Program-made: the position numbers and the translations under genes
Assembly (NCBI GenBank): GCA_019022495.1
Contig: JAFEKR010000040.1
Coordinates: 1 to 64,000 of the forward strand
DNA length: 64,000 nt
DNA from: Epichloe hybrida
Taxonomy: Eukaryota > Ascomycota > Sordariomycetes > Hypocreales > Clavicipitaceae
Direction of reading: 5' to 3'
The notes under the pieces: generated by a model
Databases searched by the model: none
Seen by the model: only the letters and a program-made list of their open reading frames with translations
What the model was told of the DNA's origin: nothing
Part shown: positions 22,933 to 36,089 of the stretch, piece by piece
How positions within the stretch are numbered: the stretch's first letter is position 1
How the letters are laid out: every line of letters starts with the position of its first letter

Positions 22933-25900
22933 AGTGCTAGGTATACCTTAAAAGATAACTATCCTAGTTAGAGGTAGTTAGATTATAACTAGATTTATAC
23001 TTTACCTAGCTAAGTAAATTAACGAAAAATTATCTATTAAAATCACATAAAAGAAAAATTTAGAATAGCTATTACTATATATTATAATAACTTTTTAGCG
23101 CCCTATATCCCTTAATAAGCCCTCTAGAATTATTATATTAAATAATGTATTTAACCTTTCTAAAATTAATTTTCTATTTACTACCTTTTTATTTTCTATT
23201 ACTAATTTCCTATTATATAGTAAATTCTTAAGTTTTATTATACTAACTATTTCTATTCTAATTTAGTCTAAATTTATTGTCTTAGTCTAGTAAACTAGCG
23301 AATTTATCTATCTCTATTACTTTAATTATTAGTAAGGGTAAAGTTAGAGATACTATTTATCTCTATATTACTACTATCTTTAATTTATCTAATAATATAA
23401 GTAGCGTTTTATTTAGGCTAGGTAAGACTAGTATTACTAGCGCTTCTTATTATAAAACTATTTAGTTCTTTGCTATTTTACTAGGTAGCTTAAGCTTCTT
23501 TATTCGTATTAGTAGTAGCGCTATTTTCTCTTATAGATATTTATTGCCTAATCTTAGTGTTTTTTAGCGTTCTTTATCTTATAGGGTATTAAATTTACCT
23601 AAAACTAGTGTTATTAAAGACTAATTCTTCTTACTTAGTGTTAATAGCAAGCCTATCTTACCTTATAGTTACCTATTACCTAAATTTAGTATTACCTAAG
23701 CTAGTATTACTAGAGTTAGTATTACTAGAGTTAGTATTACTAAAGTTACTCTTACCTTCCTAGTATATTTTTTATATATTTTTTACTTCTCTATTAGTTT
23801 ATTAATAGTTACTACCTAATCCTATATCTTTTTTAATATCTTTATTACTATATTAGCTAAAGCTATAATCTTTTCCTTATACTTATCCTTTTAAACTATA
23901 CTTTATTTTAAAGTATTAATTTATTTATTAAATTTAATTAGTGTTTTACCTATATTAAGTTTAGTAATTCTTTCTTTCTAGTCTTTTAATATATCTAATA
24001 TCTTTAAAAACTTATCTTAGATTACTATTGCTTTCTTTTATATTAAAGCTATTAGTTAGTAAACTTCTTTTACTAAATTCTTTACTATTATATACACTTT
24101 ATTTGCTTATCTTCTAGTGTCTTTAAATTCTTTCTTTACCTAGTTAACTTAATTAACTAGGTTATTAATCTTACTTTACTTATATTATTTACTTCTTTCC
24201 TTATCTTTCTATAATTCTAATGATTTCTATATTAACTCCTTCTTTATACTAATATAAAGTAAGTTTACTTATCTAATACTAGCTAAAGCACCTATAATTA
24301 TAGCATTTACTACGCTATATTTATTAGTAAAATAAAGAGCTAAAAGATCTGCTTATAGTAGCAGAGATAATATACTATTATATATAGCTATTTACTATCT
24401 ATATTTAACTATTACACTATTATAGAAAGCTACTATTACTATTTTTACCTAGCCCTTTACTTTTCTTATTACTTTATATTCTATTAGATTAATAGTAATC
24501 TAATATATAGGCTTTCTTACCTATCTTACTATAGCTTATTTTATAATTAATATAGCCTTTTGTTCTTTAAATATAGTAAAGATCTATATAATTATGTTTT
24601 ACTATAATATAAAATATATATCCTTTAAGTTAACTTTTAATCTATTAAATACTATTATAGTGTCTTTAAGGGCGAATTTATATATATAAGCCTATATTAT
24701 ATATTTAATATCCTAATTACTATTTTTATAACTTAATTTAGTGTGTTTAAACTTACTAAAACTAACTCCTTTAATACTCTTTTCTTTATATTCTATATTA
24801 AACTCTTCTATTACTCTTTTATATGCTACTACACTAATATTAGGTATTAGCATTTAAGCGTTAGTTCTAGATCTAGGCTTCCTAAATCTAAGGAATAATA
24901 GCTTAAAATTAAGGTCTATAATTTATTTATAGACTTATAATAGTCTAATAATATACTTAGCAGGCATTTTACTAATATTATTATCTATCTTACTTTTTAT
25001 ATCCTTATATTTACCCTTAGTACCCCTAGCTTTAGTCTCCTTATTACTTTTAGGTTTAGACTCTAGTTTAGGACTATCCTTAGTAAGGTTAAATCTTACC
25101 TTATTACTATTATTTTTATTTAATTCTTTAGTAAAATCCCTATTCTTTTAATTTACTTCTATCTTCTTTAGTTACTTTTATCTTATAACTCTTATATAAT
25201 TATCCTTAATTAAATCTTTTATTACTTATCTATATTTTTACTACTTTATATCTAAATCTAACTTTATACTTATAAAGTTATTATTATTATTATTATTACC
25301 TTACTTCTTAGTGTTAACTATATCTTAAATAACCTTTACTATATTAATATTTTTATTATATCTCTTTATTAATTATAATAGTATATTTAATTTATCTTAT
25401 CTTATTCTCAGTTTATCTAAATACTACTACTATTATAACTATATAGTTTATTATATAAGGTATAAATATATCTCTAGCTAATTCTAATATTTTACTTAAC
25501 TTAAATAGCGTTTAAAGAACTTTTTCTCTTTATAATAAGTTATAGTTCCTAGTTTTGCTAAAAGCTTATCTATTTACCTAATATATTTATCTCTTTTCCT
25601 ATTAGTAGTAAATTACTACTATCCTAAATTTGTAATAATAAGCTAACCTAATAGTTAATTCTATTATATTAAAGCTAGGATTTAAATATAAAGGTATCTT
25701 ACCTATATTTACTTATAAAGTGTTTAATTATATATATTAACCTTATTATTAAAATAAATAAAATCTAGTATAGCTTCTAGATTATAATATAGATTTATAT
25801 AATATCTATAAAGCTTATATTTAACTTCTAGTATAATATTTTTATGTTTTACTTAATATTTCTTATAGTTATTATAATTCTATATCTCCTATAGCTAAAC

Positions 25901-26150
25901 TAATTCTATTTCTTATAGCTTTTAGAAAACTTTATAACTTATATTATTATCTTTAGGCTTATAAGTTATTAAGTAAAAATAAGACTAAGGTAAATTTAAC
26001 TATACTTCTATTAGATTTAACTATATATAGGTAGTAATAGTGTTAGGGGATAATATAAAGTAAGAGTATAGTAAGCTTCCTTTAGTTACTATAAAAGAGT
26101 AATATATATAAAAGGGTCTAGTGGCTTTAATTTATCCTATTAAATCTAGC
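22933..26150 (-). pseudogene. G2-a post-chromodomain region, possible third reading frame
   Basis: About 3.2 kb lie between the end of the pol chromodomain (about 26180) and the 3' LTR. The right-hand two thirds (24210-26150) are conserved in G2-b at 50080-52044. Read through TAA/TAG as Gln or Trp, the G2-b copy gives a long segment rich in Lys, Glu, Gln and Asn with a basic stretch near 51150-51260 and no gypsy pol motif. It may be an extra protein gene of G2 or an old insertion fixed in the family. I do not recognise it. The left third (22933-24200) has nothing I can name. Confidence 0.5.
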
Positions 26151-26179
26151 TATTTACTATTAACTTTTTTTATTTATTA

Positions 26180-28760
26180 TTACTATTTTATAGGTAAATT
26201 AAGGCCTTTCTTTATGTATTCTCTTTACTAATTAATTAGGTTTTTCTTAAGGTAGTCTTTTACTATCTTAGCTATATTAATTTGCATTTTGCTTTTAGCT
26301 ATCTATTAATTATCTTTAGCTATATATCCCTTCTATTTAATAAGGAATTTCACTCTTACTATTTTAGTTTATTTAAAAATCTTAACCTAATAACTATAGA
26401 TTTATTTAATCTCCTAATAATTCGCTTTCTCTATATTATTAAATATAATTAGTAGTAAAGCTAGTTCTTCCCTATTAAATAAATCCTTTCCTTATACTAG
26501 TTTCTATATCTATATTACTAATACTACTAGATAGACTTAAGAGTCTAAAGGAAAATCTAATTAATATACTAATAGGTTTACCTTTTCTAGTACCTTATAT
26601 AGCCTTACTCTCTATAGTAATTATTTTTTCTTAGGCTTACTAGGTAACTTATATTCCTTATATAATTATAGATATACTATATCTCCTATATTAATATTAA
26701 CTAGTTTATAATAATTATTATACTAGATCTTAGTAAGGGTAGTAGCTATTATAATTACTAGCTAAGCCTTATACTAGTATAGCTTTTATAATACTACTAT
26801 ATTATTTATACTAGCCCTAGTATTAGTTATATTATTTAAAGAAAGAAAGTTAATAATACTTAGAGAGCGAAATCTATATAATATCTTATTAGGAGCTTAC
26901 CCTATGCTTACTACTATAGTGTTATTTAGTTAATACTATAGCACTAGAAGTAATAATATCTACGCTATATCTAGGTCTATTACTATATAATATTAGATTA
27001 TAATTATTACTATTTAATTTTTCCTTTTTACTATTTTATCTATTTAGGGATAGTATGCTATACCTATAAGAAGTTTAACTCCTATATATCTAAATATCTC
27101 TTTTTATATATTAGATATAAATTTTAGGTCCCTATTGCTAATAATTTGCCTTAGTAATCCCTAATTTACAATATATAGCACATAAAGGAGTAATTTTACC
27201 TAGATTTCTACTAGGTATGTAGTATACTCTAGTATTAGAAGAGTCCTTTTACTAAATAAGCAATTTACTAGGTATAACGAATTATATATTATATATTCTT
27301 CTATTTGCCACATTATATTTATAGCTAATACTTCTAGTATATCTATAATAAAATTAAGTAAAATTATATAAAAAGGTATTAGTTTTAACTATAAAGGTTA
27401 TAACTCTTCTAGTGGTTTTAAGTAATTAATTACATTCTTCTAATATACTATATAATAAGCTATATAGTTATAAATTTATTAGCTTATTTATAGGAAACAC
27501 ACTAATTAAAGCTCTGCTACTATCCTAGTAATTCTAAAATATTGCTATTTATTATAAACTAGTTATAGTATAAATTTAACCTCTATTATTAGAATATAAA
27601 GGCAGAAAAACCTATCTTTACTATAATAGTATAATAAACTATCCTTATGTAAATCCTATCTATATAGGGGAATTTTTAGTCTAATCTAGGTATTCTTTAC
27701 TACTTATTTCTCTTAGTATACTCTTATAGCTATAATAATTTAGCTAAACTTTTAGTTAGATTAATACCCTTAGATAATTCTAGCCTTAAGGTTATTATTA
27801 ATTATTATAGTTATAATGTATTCCTTAGTAGTGAAATATGCGCTTATATCTAGTTTATTATATTAATTTTTTTATATTACTTCCTTATAAGTTACCTTTA
27901 CTAGTAACCTTAAAAGTGTATCTAGTACTATATTTAGCACTCCTAGTATATATATTACTTTTAAGTTAAATTATAATAGATAATTTGTAACCTTAGCTAA
28001 TTTTAGATTAGCCTTATCTAAATCTATTATTAATAAGGAGGTATATTTAATAATGCCTTTTACTAGAGAATAGTTAGTTAATATATTAACTACTGTGTTA
28101 TTAGATTAAACTATTTTTTAGAGTTTCCTAACACTCTATATAATTATAGTTACTTTTGCTTTAGTTAAACTATATTATTTCTTAACACTTAATATTACCC
28201 TTAAAAGAAATAAGATTAGCTATATTTAGTTACTCTTAATATCCCTTCTAGGAATGCTTTAACTATCCTATTCTTTTTATAATTAGAATATATATAAACT
28301 AAATCCTTCCTTATAGGCATTAATTTTAAGGAAAAGTAGCTTCTTTAAATTATAATACTATAGGGTCTATTTCTTACTTAAGAATGTTTTAATATATTTA
28401 AAAGCCTTTTTCTCCTTCTTAGTGTTAATAATTCTATTACTATTTATAATAAAACTAAGTAATTAAATAGCTAGGTAACTAATAAAGGACTTTTTTATAG
28501 TGATTATTATCCTATTTTCCTTAAGGATTTTAAGTATAATATTAAGGTAAACTAAATACTCCTTAATACTATTTAAAAATATAATAATATTATTAATATA
28601 TACTTATATAAAATGTTTATATTTTTAGAATAATTTATCTATAAATTATTAGGTAAAAGTAAGGGAATTCTTATATTCTATTAAAGCTATATTTAATGCC
28701 TTAAGGCCTTAATTTAATATAACTACTATACATACCTAGTGGTCTCTCCTAACTAGTAGC
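26180..28760 (-). pseudogene. G2-a pol relic: RT C-terminal part, RNase H, integrase, chromodomain
   Basis: This is the minus-strand counterpart of G2-b 47254-50030. The RT catalytic box YINN (family YIDD) lies at 28589-28600. The thumb/RNase H junction (KKKKAFxxIKTFL) is near 28400-28430. RNase H continues to about 27850, integrase runs from about 27800 to 26600, and a chromodomain-like end falls at about 26340-26180. The relic is split from the N-terminal RT half at 30259 by hAT-4. All domains carry in-frame TAA/TAG. Confidence 0.8.
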
Positions 28761-30250
28761 CAGAGCTTTACATGTAGTGTAGTAAATGTAGTATTTTGAC
28801 TTTCCTTATAGTATGTAGTGTAGTAAATTGTAGTGTAGTGTAGTATGTAGTGTAGTAATAAAAAAAAAGTGGGGTATTATATAGTTTTATAATATTCCTT
28901 AGACTTTTCTTAATTAATTTAATATTAGCTGTTTTTTTATTATAATTTAGTTATTTAGTTATAAATTCTTAAAGTTTAATATTATTAAGATTATTAAGCT
29001 AATTATAGGTATATAGAAGCTAAATAAGGTATATTTTAGTTTATAATTATAACCTATTTTTTTCCCTTAATTATAGAGGTTACTTTATCTTAATATCTTT
29101 TTCTTTAGATTTACTATTTATTTTAGTATGCTTTTTTTACTTAAAATATAGGAATTACCCTAAAGAAATTATTTTTTATTATATATAAATAAGACTAAAA
29201 CTCTAATAATATTATATATATATATATAACTATCTTATTAATAAGAGAATATTAAAATTTAACTAATAAAGAAGTTCCTAGTAATATAGCTATTTTATTA
29301 GAGTTATAAATAATTATATTAACTTTAAGGGTTTTTTTAGTAAAAGGAATAGTAAAAGTACTAAGTAAAGTTACTTAAAAAGAACTTAAATATTTAATTA
29401 TAGATTTAATAAATATATATAATGAATTTTCCTTAGTATTAAAGTTATTTAAAAATAAGCTTTAAAAGTAAGTTAAATAATATAGATTATCTTTAGTTTT
29501 CTTACTTAGTAATATAGTTTTTTCTAAAAATAGGTCTAAAAGTGGGTCTAAAAGTGGGTCCTTATAACTATTAGTAACTTCTTTATAGCTTTCTTACTTA
29601 AATATATAATTTTTACTTTAAAAGAGAAATTTATTTAAAAGTGAGTCTAAAAGTGGGTCCTTATACCTATAAGTAACTTCTTTATAGCTTTCTTACTTAA
29701 ATACATGATTTTTACTTAAAAAGAGAAATTTATATAAAAGTGGGTCTAAAAGTGGGTCCTTATACCTATAGGTAACTTCTTTATAGCTTTCTTGCTTAAA
29801 TATAAGATTTTTACTTAAATAAAGGAATTTTTATAAAAGTAAGTCTATAAATAGGTCTTTATAACTATAAGTAACTTCTCTATAGCTTTCTTACTTAAAT
29901 ATATAATTTTTACTTAAAAGAGAGAGATTTTTATAAAAGTGAGTTTATAAGTAAGTTATTATAACTATAACTTACTTCTTTATAGCTTTCTTACTTATAT
30001 ATATGATTTTTACTTAAAGGAAATACTTATTAATACTAATAGCTAATAAATTTATAAGCTATTATAAGCTATTATAAGCTATTTACTATAAATACTACAA
30101 AATACTACAAAATACTACATGTAGTGTAGTGTAGTAAAAAAATTTCCTTATAGTGTAGTATGTAGTGTAGTGTAGTGTAGTGTAGTGTGTAGTATACTAC
30201 ACTACACTACAAATACTACATAATGTAGTGTAGTGTAGTGCAAAGCTCTG
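28761..30250. mobile_element. hAT-4: non-coding hAT element, 1490 bp, second family
   Basis: Termini cagagcttta and gcaaagctctg form inverted repeats, flanked by 8-bp duplications ctagtagc (28753-28760 and 30251-30258). The first bases resemble the hAT-1/2/3 termini (CAGAG) but differ after base 5, and the interior is unrelated. Subterminal blocks are tagtg arrays on both sides. The interior holds five copies of a roughly 99-bp repeat. I see no transposase reading frame. Confidence 0.93.
29525..30025. repeat. Five tandem copies of a 99-100 bp repeat in hAT-4
   Basis: The marker aaagtgggtc or its mutated forms recurs at 29551, 29650, 29749, 29849 and about 29949. Each unit also holds ttctttatagctttctta and a tttttactt block. 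The last two units are more diverged. Confidence 0.9.
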
Positions 30251-30258
30251 CTAGTAGC

Positions 30259-31000
30259 TAGTAGAAAAATCCTATTCTATTAAATAAAGAATAAACCTCC
30301 TTACTATAGGTATTATCTATAATATTACTTTAGTCTAGTAAAGAGTATATATCTAGTATTACTATATTATTAAGTAGTCTTATATTGATTATAACTTTTC
30401 CTTTCCTTTTCTAATTAGTTTCTTACTAGACTATAAACACTAGATATACTATAGCTACTAGCTTATCTAAATATATTATCTTCCCTTTTAGGTAAAGTTT
30501 ATTATATACTTTATTAAGTTTACTTATATCTTAGCTACCTAATCTATAAGGTCTAATTAGCTTTATTTAATATTACCACTTATTAATAAGATTAATCCTT
30601 ATTTTCTTATCCTTAGGCATAGGAATAATGCCTCTATCCTAATAGATATTATATTTATTAGAAAGCTAGATAAATTTACTTATAGCTTTATAGTTAATAT
30701 TAGTAATTTACACTCTAAATTTATTAGTAGTATATAGAATCTCTTCTAGATATAAAATCCTATATAATAGCACTCCTATATTAAGTTTCTTTAGGTTAAG
30801 CTTATCCTTTTCCTTATTAGATTTATTACTATCCTTATCCTTATCTTTTATTTTCTTTATAATATCTTTACTAAAATAAGTATAATATATAAAAGGGTTA
30901 TTAATTACATAGTTAGTATTAACTTTACTAGTTACTATTAGCTATATAACCTTTTTATACTTATAGATTATAATGGTTTTATTAGTTAGGTTATAGGTAA
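30259..31000 (-). pseudogene. G2-a pol relic: N-terminal RT part
   Basis: It continues, on the minus strand, the RT relic interrupted by hAT-4 at its ctagtagc target. The region reads as the fingers and palm entry of gypsy RT, placed directly upstream of the YINN box segment. The G2-b copy lacks this part, so the assignment rests on position and on a continuous reading across the hAT-4 site. Protease should lie to the right of it but I cannot point to its active site. Confidence 0.6.
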
Positions 31001-34000
31001 TTATTTGCCTTTAGCTAGTATTACTAAATAAAGCATTAGGAAAATATTCTAAATATAACTATGCATAATACACGCTTATTTCCTAATTTCTTTATACTAC
31101 TTTTTAACTAACTAGTATATATACTAATGCTTTTAGCGGAATTAACACTATTTATATAGTAACTACTCTTTAATAAGGAACTTTAGTAACTAGCCTAAAA
31201 ATCTTTACTAGTACTATTATACTATAGACTAACTAAAAAACCACCCTAGGGTATATAAAATTAAGCTTTACTTTATACTTATAAAGGAAATTTATTCCTA
31301 GTAATAGTTTTAGTCCTAGATTTAGTATTATATTTACTATTACTATAAAATATCTAGTGATTTTAGTTTTATAAGCTATCCTTAGAATATAAAAATTAAA
31401 CATAGCTTTTTTAGTTATAAAAAAGGAAGACCTTACTCTAGATATAGGCTTAGGTTTTTATATTACTTATTTTACATTTAATCTATTTTACTAGAGCTAT
31501 ACCTTATTTACTAAAATTAATAATATTCCTAAGTTAAGGTAAATCTAATAACTCTTACCCCTATTATTAAACTTAATATTAATCTTTAAATATATATTTA
31601 CTTACTTCCTATTATATTTAACTTCTTATAGTCTTATAATAGCCTTAATTACTTATTCTAAAACTAGTTAGTTTAGCTTTATTAAATCTATCCTTATAGT
31701 GTTTTTATTTACTTCTTTTTTAATATTTTCTATAAAGTAAGTTTTAATAAAATTTAAGTTTTATACCTAGGTTTCTATATAGTTATTCTCTTTAACCTCC
31801 CTTTCTTTAGCTATATAATAACTATATTCCTAAAGATAAGTCTTATATTATTATATATTAGAATTATTATTATATATTATAATATAAGTATATTTCTTAT
31901 CCCTAGTAAATAGTTTCTCCTAATATTAAAATTACCTAGGCTACTACTACTAGCTAAATGCCTTTAATAGTCCTAGATCCTATGATTATTATTTATTATA
32001 TTAGACTAGGGGGTTATCTTATTAATTCTAAATAAAACCTAGATACTTTTCTCTATTCTCCTATAGTTTATTTTACTATAGTCTCTAGTTTTATCCCTTA
32101 ATTTATATATTTTACTAGTATAGGCTTAGTTAGAAAAAACCTAAGGATCTTTAAATATTCTAATTATTCTATCTATAATATTAATTTCCTAGCTAAAATT
32201 ATATATTTAATAGTCTATTCTAATTTACTTAAGCTTTATCCTTATTCTCTTTTAAGTTACTACTAAATATCTTAGTATTAAAATAAACTTTTAGCTTCCC
32301 TTTACCTTTTCTAACTATAAACTAATCTTTACTTTATAAGTAATTATATAAATCCTACCTTTTATTATTTACTATAGTAATATAGGCTAATCTTATATCT
32401 ATTATTATTAAAACTAGATATATCTAGTGTAATCCTAGATAAAGTTTAAGATATAAGCACACTAGAAGCTAATAATCCATTATTTCGCTATTTACTTTAG
32501 TATACTAGAAAATTTTTAATATAAAATCGCGAAAAGATATGTTATTCTTAATGTTTTCTTTAGTATATTTTATTTTATTAAGCTATGCTATTATATCCTA
32601 GACTTAAATACTAAATTCCTTTTAAACTACCTTAAAGACTAATAGTATATTACTAAATATAGTGCTTTATTCTTCTAAATTAAGATATTATTAGTACTAT
32701 ACTATTATATCTCCTTAGAATAGTGTCTAGATCTTCTTTTAAATAATGTCTTATTAACTAGGGTTAGTATAATATAAGTAATCCTTAACTGCCTAGACTT
32801 ATAATTTAATATTATAGAAAATAGTTTACTTTCTATTATATATTAAAAGGTCTTTGCTAGCCTCTTCTAATTTATTATAAGGCTTAAAGTATCTAATATC
32901 TGTGATTTTCTATATTAAATCCGCGTTTTATTTTACGTTTTCTATCTATTAGTTATCCTAATTTTAATTAAACGCTAGATTTGTTCTTTTTCTAGGTTAG
33001 GAAGTTACGTACTATTCTAGTCCTAGGGAATACATAGTTTAATACTATATCTAGTGTAAATTTGCCTATTATTATATAAAATCCTATAGGTACTATAGTT
33101 ACTAATACTATTAGTACTATAGGTATATTAGTTATGCTAATAGTCTTGCTTTAGTATCTAGGTAGCTATTATACTAACCCTAGTTATTTAGTAAATATAA
33201 TATTCCCTAGGTGGCATTTTGCGCTAATAGTGTTAATCCTACTAAGGTATTTATACTTTATAAGCTTCTAATTTTAGTTATTAGTCTTATCACTAGCTAG
33301 TCTATTCCTACTGTTATTTTAGCTATTATCTCTTTCTATATAGCCTAATATTGCTTTATTACCTCCTATAAAATCCTTATAGTATTAGATTTACTAATCT
33401 TAGTGTAAAACTCCCCTAGATCTTATAGGTTCCCTAAGGATTTTAACTAGAGATTATAAAATTCCTCTAAATCTAGTGAGTTCCCTAAGAGTCTTAATTA
33501 TAAGTCCTCTAGATATAACCCTATTAGCTAGTTAGGGGGTTTAGTACGCTAAATAGTAGTGTTATTTTTAGGATAGTTTTTAATCCCCTTTCCTTTATTA
33601 TTCTTATCCTTATCTATACTATTCTTAGTTCTAGTGGTTATAGTGCTATAAGTAAGGCTAATGTCTTTAGATTATCCTTCTAATACCTCACTGCCTTCTA
33701 ATCTAGTAGATTTATTAAGAAAACCTATAGATTTAGCTTTATAAAGATATAATTTAACTTCCTTTTATGTAAGATATATAGCTTATAAATCTATTAGATT
33801 CTAGTAAATAAGTGGTTCTTAATATATTAGGTTTTTATGTCTTTTAAGTAATCTATTATTAAATTTATATTTTATAAGTTTAATTAAATCTTCTTATTCC
33901 TTAGTTCTAATAAGTTACTGTTTTTAGTACTTAAATGTAACGTTTACTTTATTAAAAGCCTAAAACTAGTAAATAAGTTATAGTTTATTTTTAGTAACTA

Positions 34001-34116
34001 GGAAGTTAGACTAAATATCTATAAATTAACGTTATAAATAATTAGATTTAAATATATAGTTTTTATTTCTAGGTTTCTAAAAGGGTATAATAAAAGAATC
34101 TCTAATTACTACTAAA
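31000..34116 (-). pseudogene. G2-a gag and leader region relic
   Basis: About 3.1 kb between the N-terminal RT and the 5' LTR on the minus strand, where gag and protease belong. It is present once in the window, so there is no sister copy to help. I could not place a zinc knuckle with certainty. The stretch 32900-33700 keeps more CpG than its surroundings. The gag label is by position only. Confidence 0.45.
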
Positions 34117-34313
34117 TATTATATATAAGTTTAGTATAATATAAGACGAATCTATTAGAGAGGCTAACGGATCTACTATTATAAAGTTATACTAAGTTTG
34201 CTATAAGAGCTACTATTAGGTGTAAGGTAAGATATCTAAAGAAAGTTAATTCTTTCTATCTAGAGTCTGAATCTAGTCTTATATGCGCTTGCATTCAGCT
34301 CCGCCACGTAACA
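34117..34313 (-). repeat. G2-a right LTR (5' LTR of the element)
   Basis: It is the pair of 22736-22932. Its inner start is fully mutated (tattatata from TGTTACGTG) while the outer end cgccacgtaaca is intact, the mirror image of the left LTR. Confidence 0.92.
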
Positions 34314-34318
34314 CATAT

Positions 34319-34436
34319 TTATAGTTAAGCGCTATATATTATTTATTATTATTTTAATATAGCTATTACTTAGTAAATAGCTATAAAATAGCTAGTAAAA
34401 GCTATTTAGGAGCCTAGCTATAAGTATGGGGGTAAT
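34319..34436 (+). other. G3 3' non-coding end with polypurine tract
   Basis: It resumes G3 after G2-a and matches the reverse of 4165-4280. It ends in agtatggggg (34424-34433), the likely polypurine primer site for plus-strand synthesis, just before the 3' LTR. Confidence 0.75.
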
Positions 34437-34633
34437 TATAAGGCCTTACTTATAACATAAGTACACTAGCACACCTTATAGATAGGCCACGCCCTAGGGC
34501 TAAGCCTACGTAACGCTAGCAAGCCACTAGCTATAAGCTAGTGACTCGCACGCATAACACACTTAGACCTAGCAAGCTTTAGTTAATATACCAGAGCCCC
34601 CATACCTCTTGCCTAGCTATCATTGTTCTCATA
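34437..34633 (+). repeat. G3 3' LTR (197 bp)
   Basis: It is the pair of 7939-8157 and lacks the 22-bp tandem duplication. The outer two thirds keep nearly all CpA, TpG and CpG. It is followed by the target duplication aataa (34634-34638). Confidence 0.9.
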
Positions 34634-34638
34634 AATAA

Positions 34639-34829
34639 AGAGGCTAGCTAGCTATAAGATAGCCACATGCTTATAAAGCAAGGTATTTATTAAAGACTAT
34701 GTATATTATTAGTACTAGGTTAAAGATTAAAACCTTTATATACCTACCCCTAGCTAGTATCTATCTAGTAGTAACTATAATAGTTTTAGCTATTACTTTA
34801 TTTATAACCTTTTAGTATAAGCTATAATA
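34639..34829 (+). repeat. G1-B 5' LTR, remaining 191 bp
   Basis: It continues 7860-7938 after removal of G3 and ends gctataata, the mutated form of the family terminus GCCGTGACA. The rejoined LTR is 270 bp, the same as the three other complete copies. Confidence 0.92.
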
Positions 34830-35049
34830 AATTAATTTCTCTTAACCTTTTTAAGGATATAAACTATTAGCTAGATTATTATATAGCTAATACTCTAAAG
34901 ATCTATAAGAAATATACTAGTACCTTATAATAATAAAGCTATAGATAATTAGGAAATTAAAGAACCCCTATAATCTAAAACTATAAATAATAATAAGGTA
35001 TAATAAACACTACTTAATCCTAATTTAAGTAAAGGTATAAATAATATAA

Positions 35050-36080
35050 CTAAAGAAAAAAGGGTATTATAATAACACTATAAGGTTATATAAGCTAAGC
35101 TATATTACCTTTAGAGAAAATAAAAGGTCTTATAAATAAAGGCATAAATTAAGAAGCTTAAGGTAAATCTAGGATTAAATAAACCTTAAACTAAACTTAT
35201 AATTACCCCTTAATCTAGACTTATAATTACCTCTTAAATATTAGCTATAATTTTACCTTTAGTCTATAGTAACTTAGTAGTAATTATATAGTAAGGTAAT
35301 CTTATTAAAATATAAATAAAAATACTTATATATAAAGGGGAAATATATAAAAGCTTATAGAATTTCTTAGTAAACCTAGATATATTATTTAAATTAAATT
35401 ACTATACCTTTAAAAATAATATAACTAAGGTAATATATATAAGTAGTTACCTAGCTAGTAATATAAAGTAATAATAAAAATATTATATAGCTATAAATAA
35501 GTATATAAATTATTTATTAATTACCTAGGTAAATTTTCTAAAATAGCTAAAAACTAGAATAATAAATATAAGTATAAGATACTTAAAAGTAATAAGATTA
35601 TTACTAAATCTTAGGTAAAAGAATAACTAATTATTTTAATTCTTTATATAAGCTTAGGCTAAGGTAAAAGCTAAGTTACCTAAAGAAATCACTATATATC
35701 TAAGAATTATAATATTTTTAAATAGCTTAAATAATACTATAAAAAAGTAAATAATTAGTTAAGAGATTTTAATAACTTAAAGCTAACTATAAAGCTAAAG
35801 TAAGAAAGTAAAGATTATAATAAGTTTAAGCTAAAGTAATAAAAAAAGTTAAGACCTTAAAAGAAAGAAATAATACTCTTATTTTATATTATCTATAAAT
35901 AAGATATAGTAATAAAGTAAAGATTAAAAGAAAATATTATTTTTAGTATACTATAAATATAAAAAGCCTAGGTATACTTTACTAGCTTATTAAGTACTAG
36001 ATTATTTTACTTATAAAAGTACTAAGTATATTACTTAGAAATATAAAGAAAGTAATAATAAAGCTATATTTTCTAATATA
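35050..36080 (+). pseudogene. G1-B gag relic with zinc knuckle
   Basis: It is collinear with the G1-A gag (480-1530). The CCHC knuckle at about 35948-35990 has Tyr at each Cys and His position. Stops are dense. The product would have been the capsid and nucleocapsid polyprotein. Ends are estimated from the sister copy. Confidence 0.75.
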
Positions 36081-36089
36081 ATACTAGTT

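Larger units (their letters stand above)
22736..34313 (-). mobile_element. G2-a: complete gypsy retrotransposon G2, minus strand
   Basis: Two 197-bp LTRs (22736-22932 and 34117-34313) face the same way and are flanked by 5-bp duplications catat (22731-22735 and 34314-34318). Reading the minus strand from the right: gag (about 33900-31000), RT, RNase H, integrase and chromodomain (about 31000-26180), then about 3.2 kb more sequence before the left LTR. hAT-4 interrupts the RT gene. Without it the element is about 10.1 kb, long for a fungal gypsy element. It lies in the 3' part of G3. Confidence 0.92.
7939..34633 (+). mobile_element. G3: full-length gypsy retrotransposon broken by nested inserts
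   Basis: G3 has a 5' LTR (7939-8157), gag, protease, RT, RNase H, integrase and chromodomain (to about 21540), a 3' non-coding part (to 22735, resuming 34319) and a 3' LTR (34437-34633). A 5-bp duplication, aataa, lies at 7934-7938 and 34634-34638 inside the LTR of G1-B. Inserts are hAT-1 (10108-18464) in the RT gene and G2-a (22736-34313) in the 3' part. The gag-pol order, integrase type and chromodomain place it among the fungal chromoviruses. Confidence 0.92.

Noticed and set aside
29525..30025. CRISPR-like array
   Set aside because: Units of about 99 bp are whole tandem repeats without unique spacers, inside a eukaryotic transposon.
30110..30250. Telomere-like repeats (tagtg arrays)
   Set aside because: They are subterminal blocks of hAT elements with defined inverted repeats and 8-bp duplications, and are not TTAGGG.
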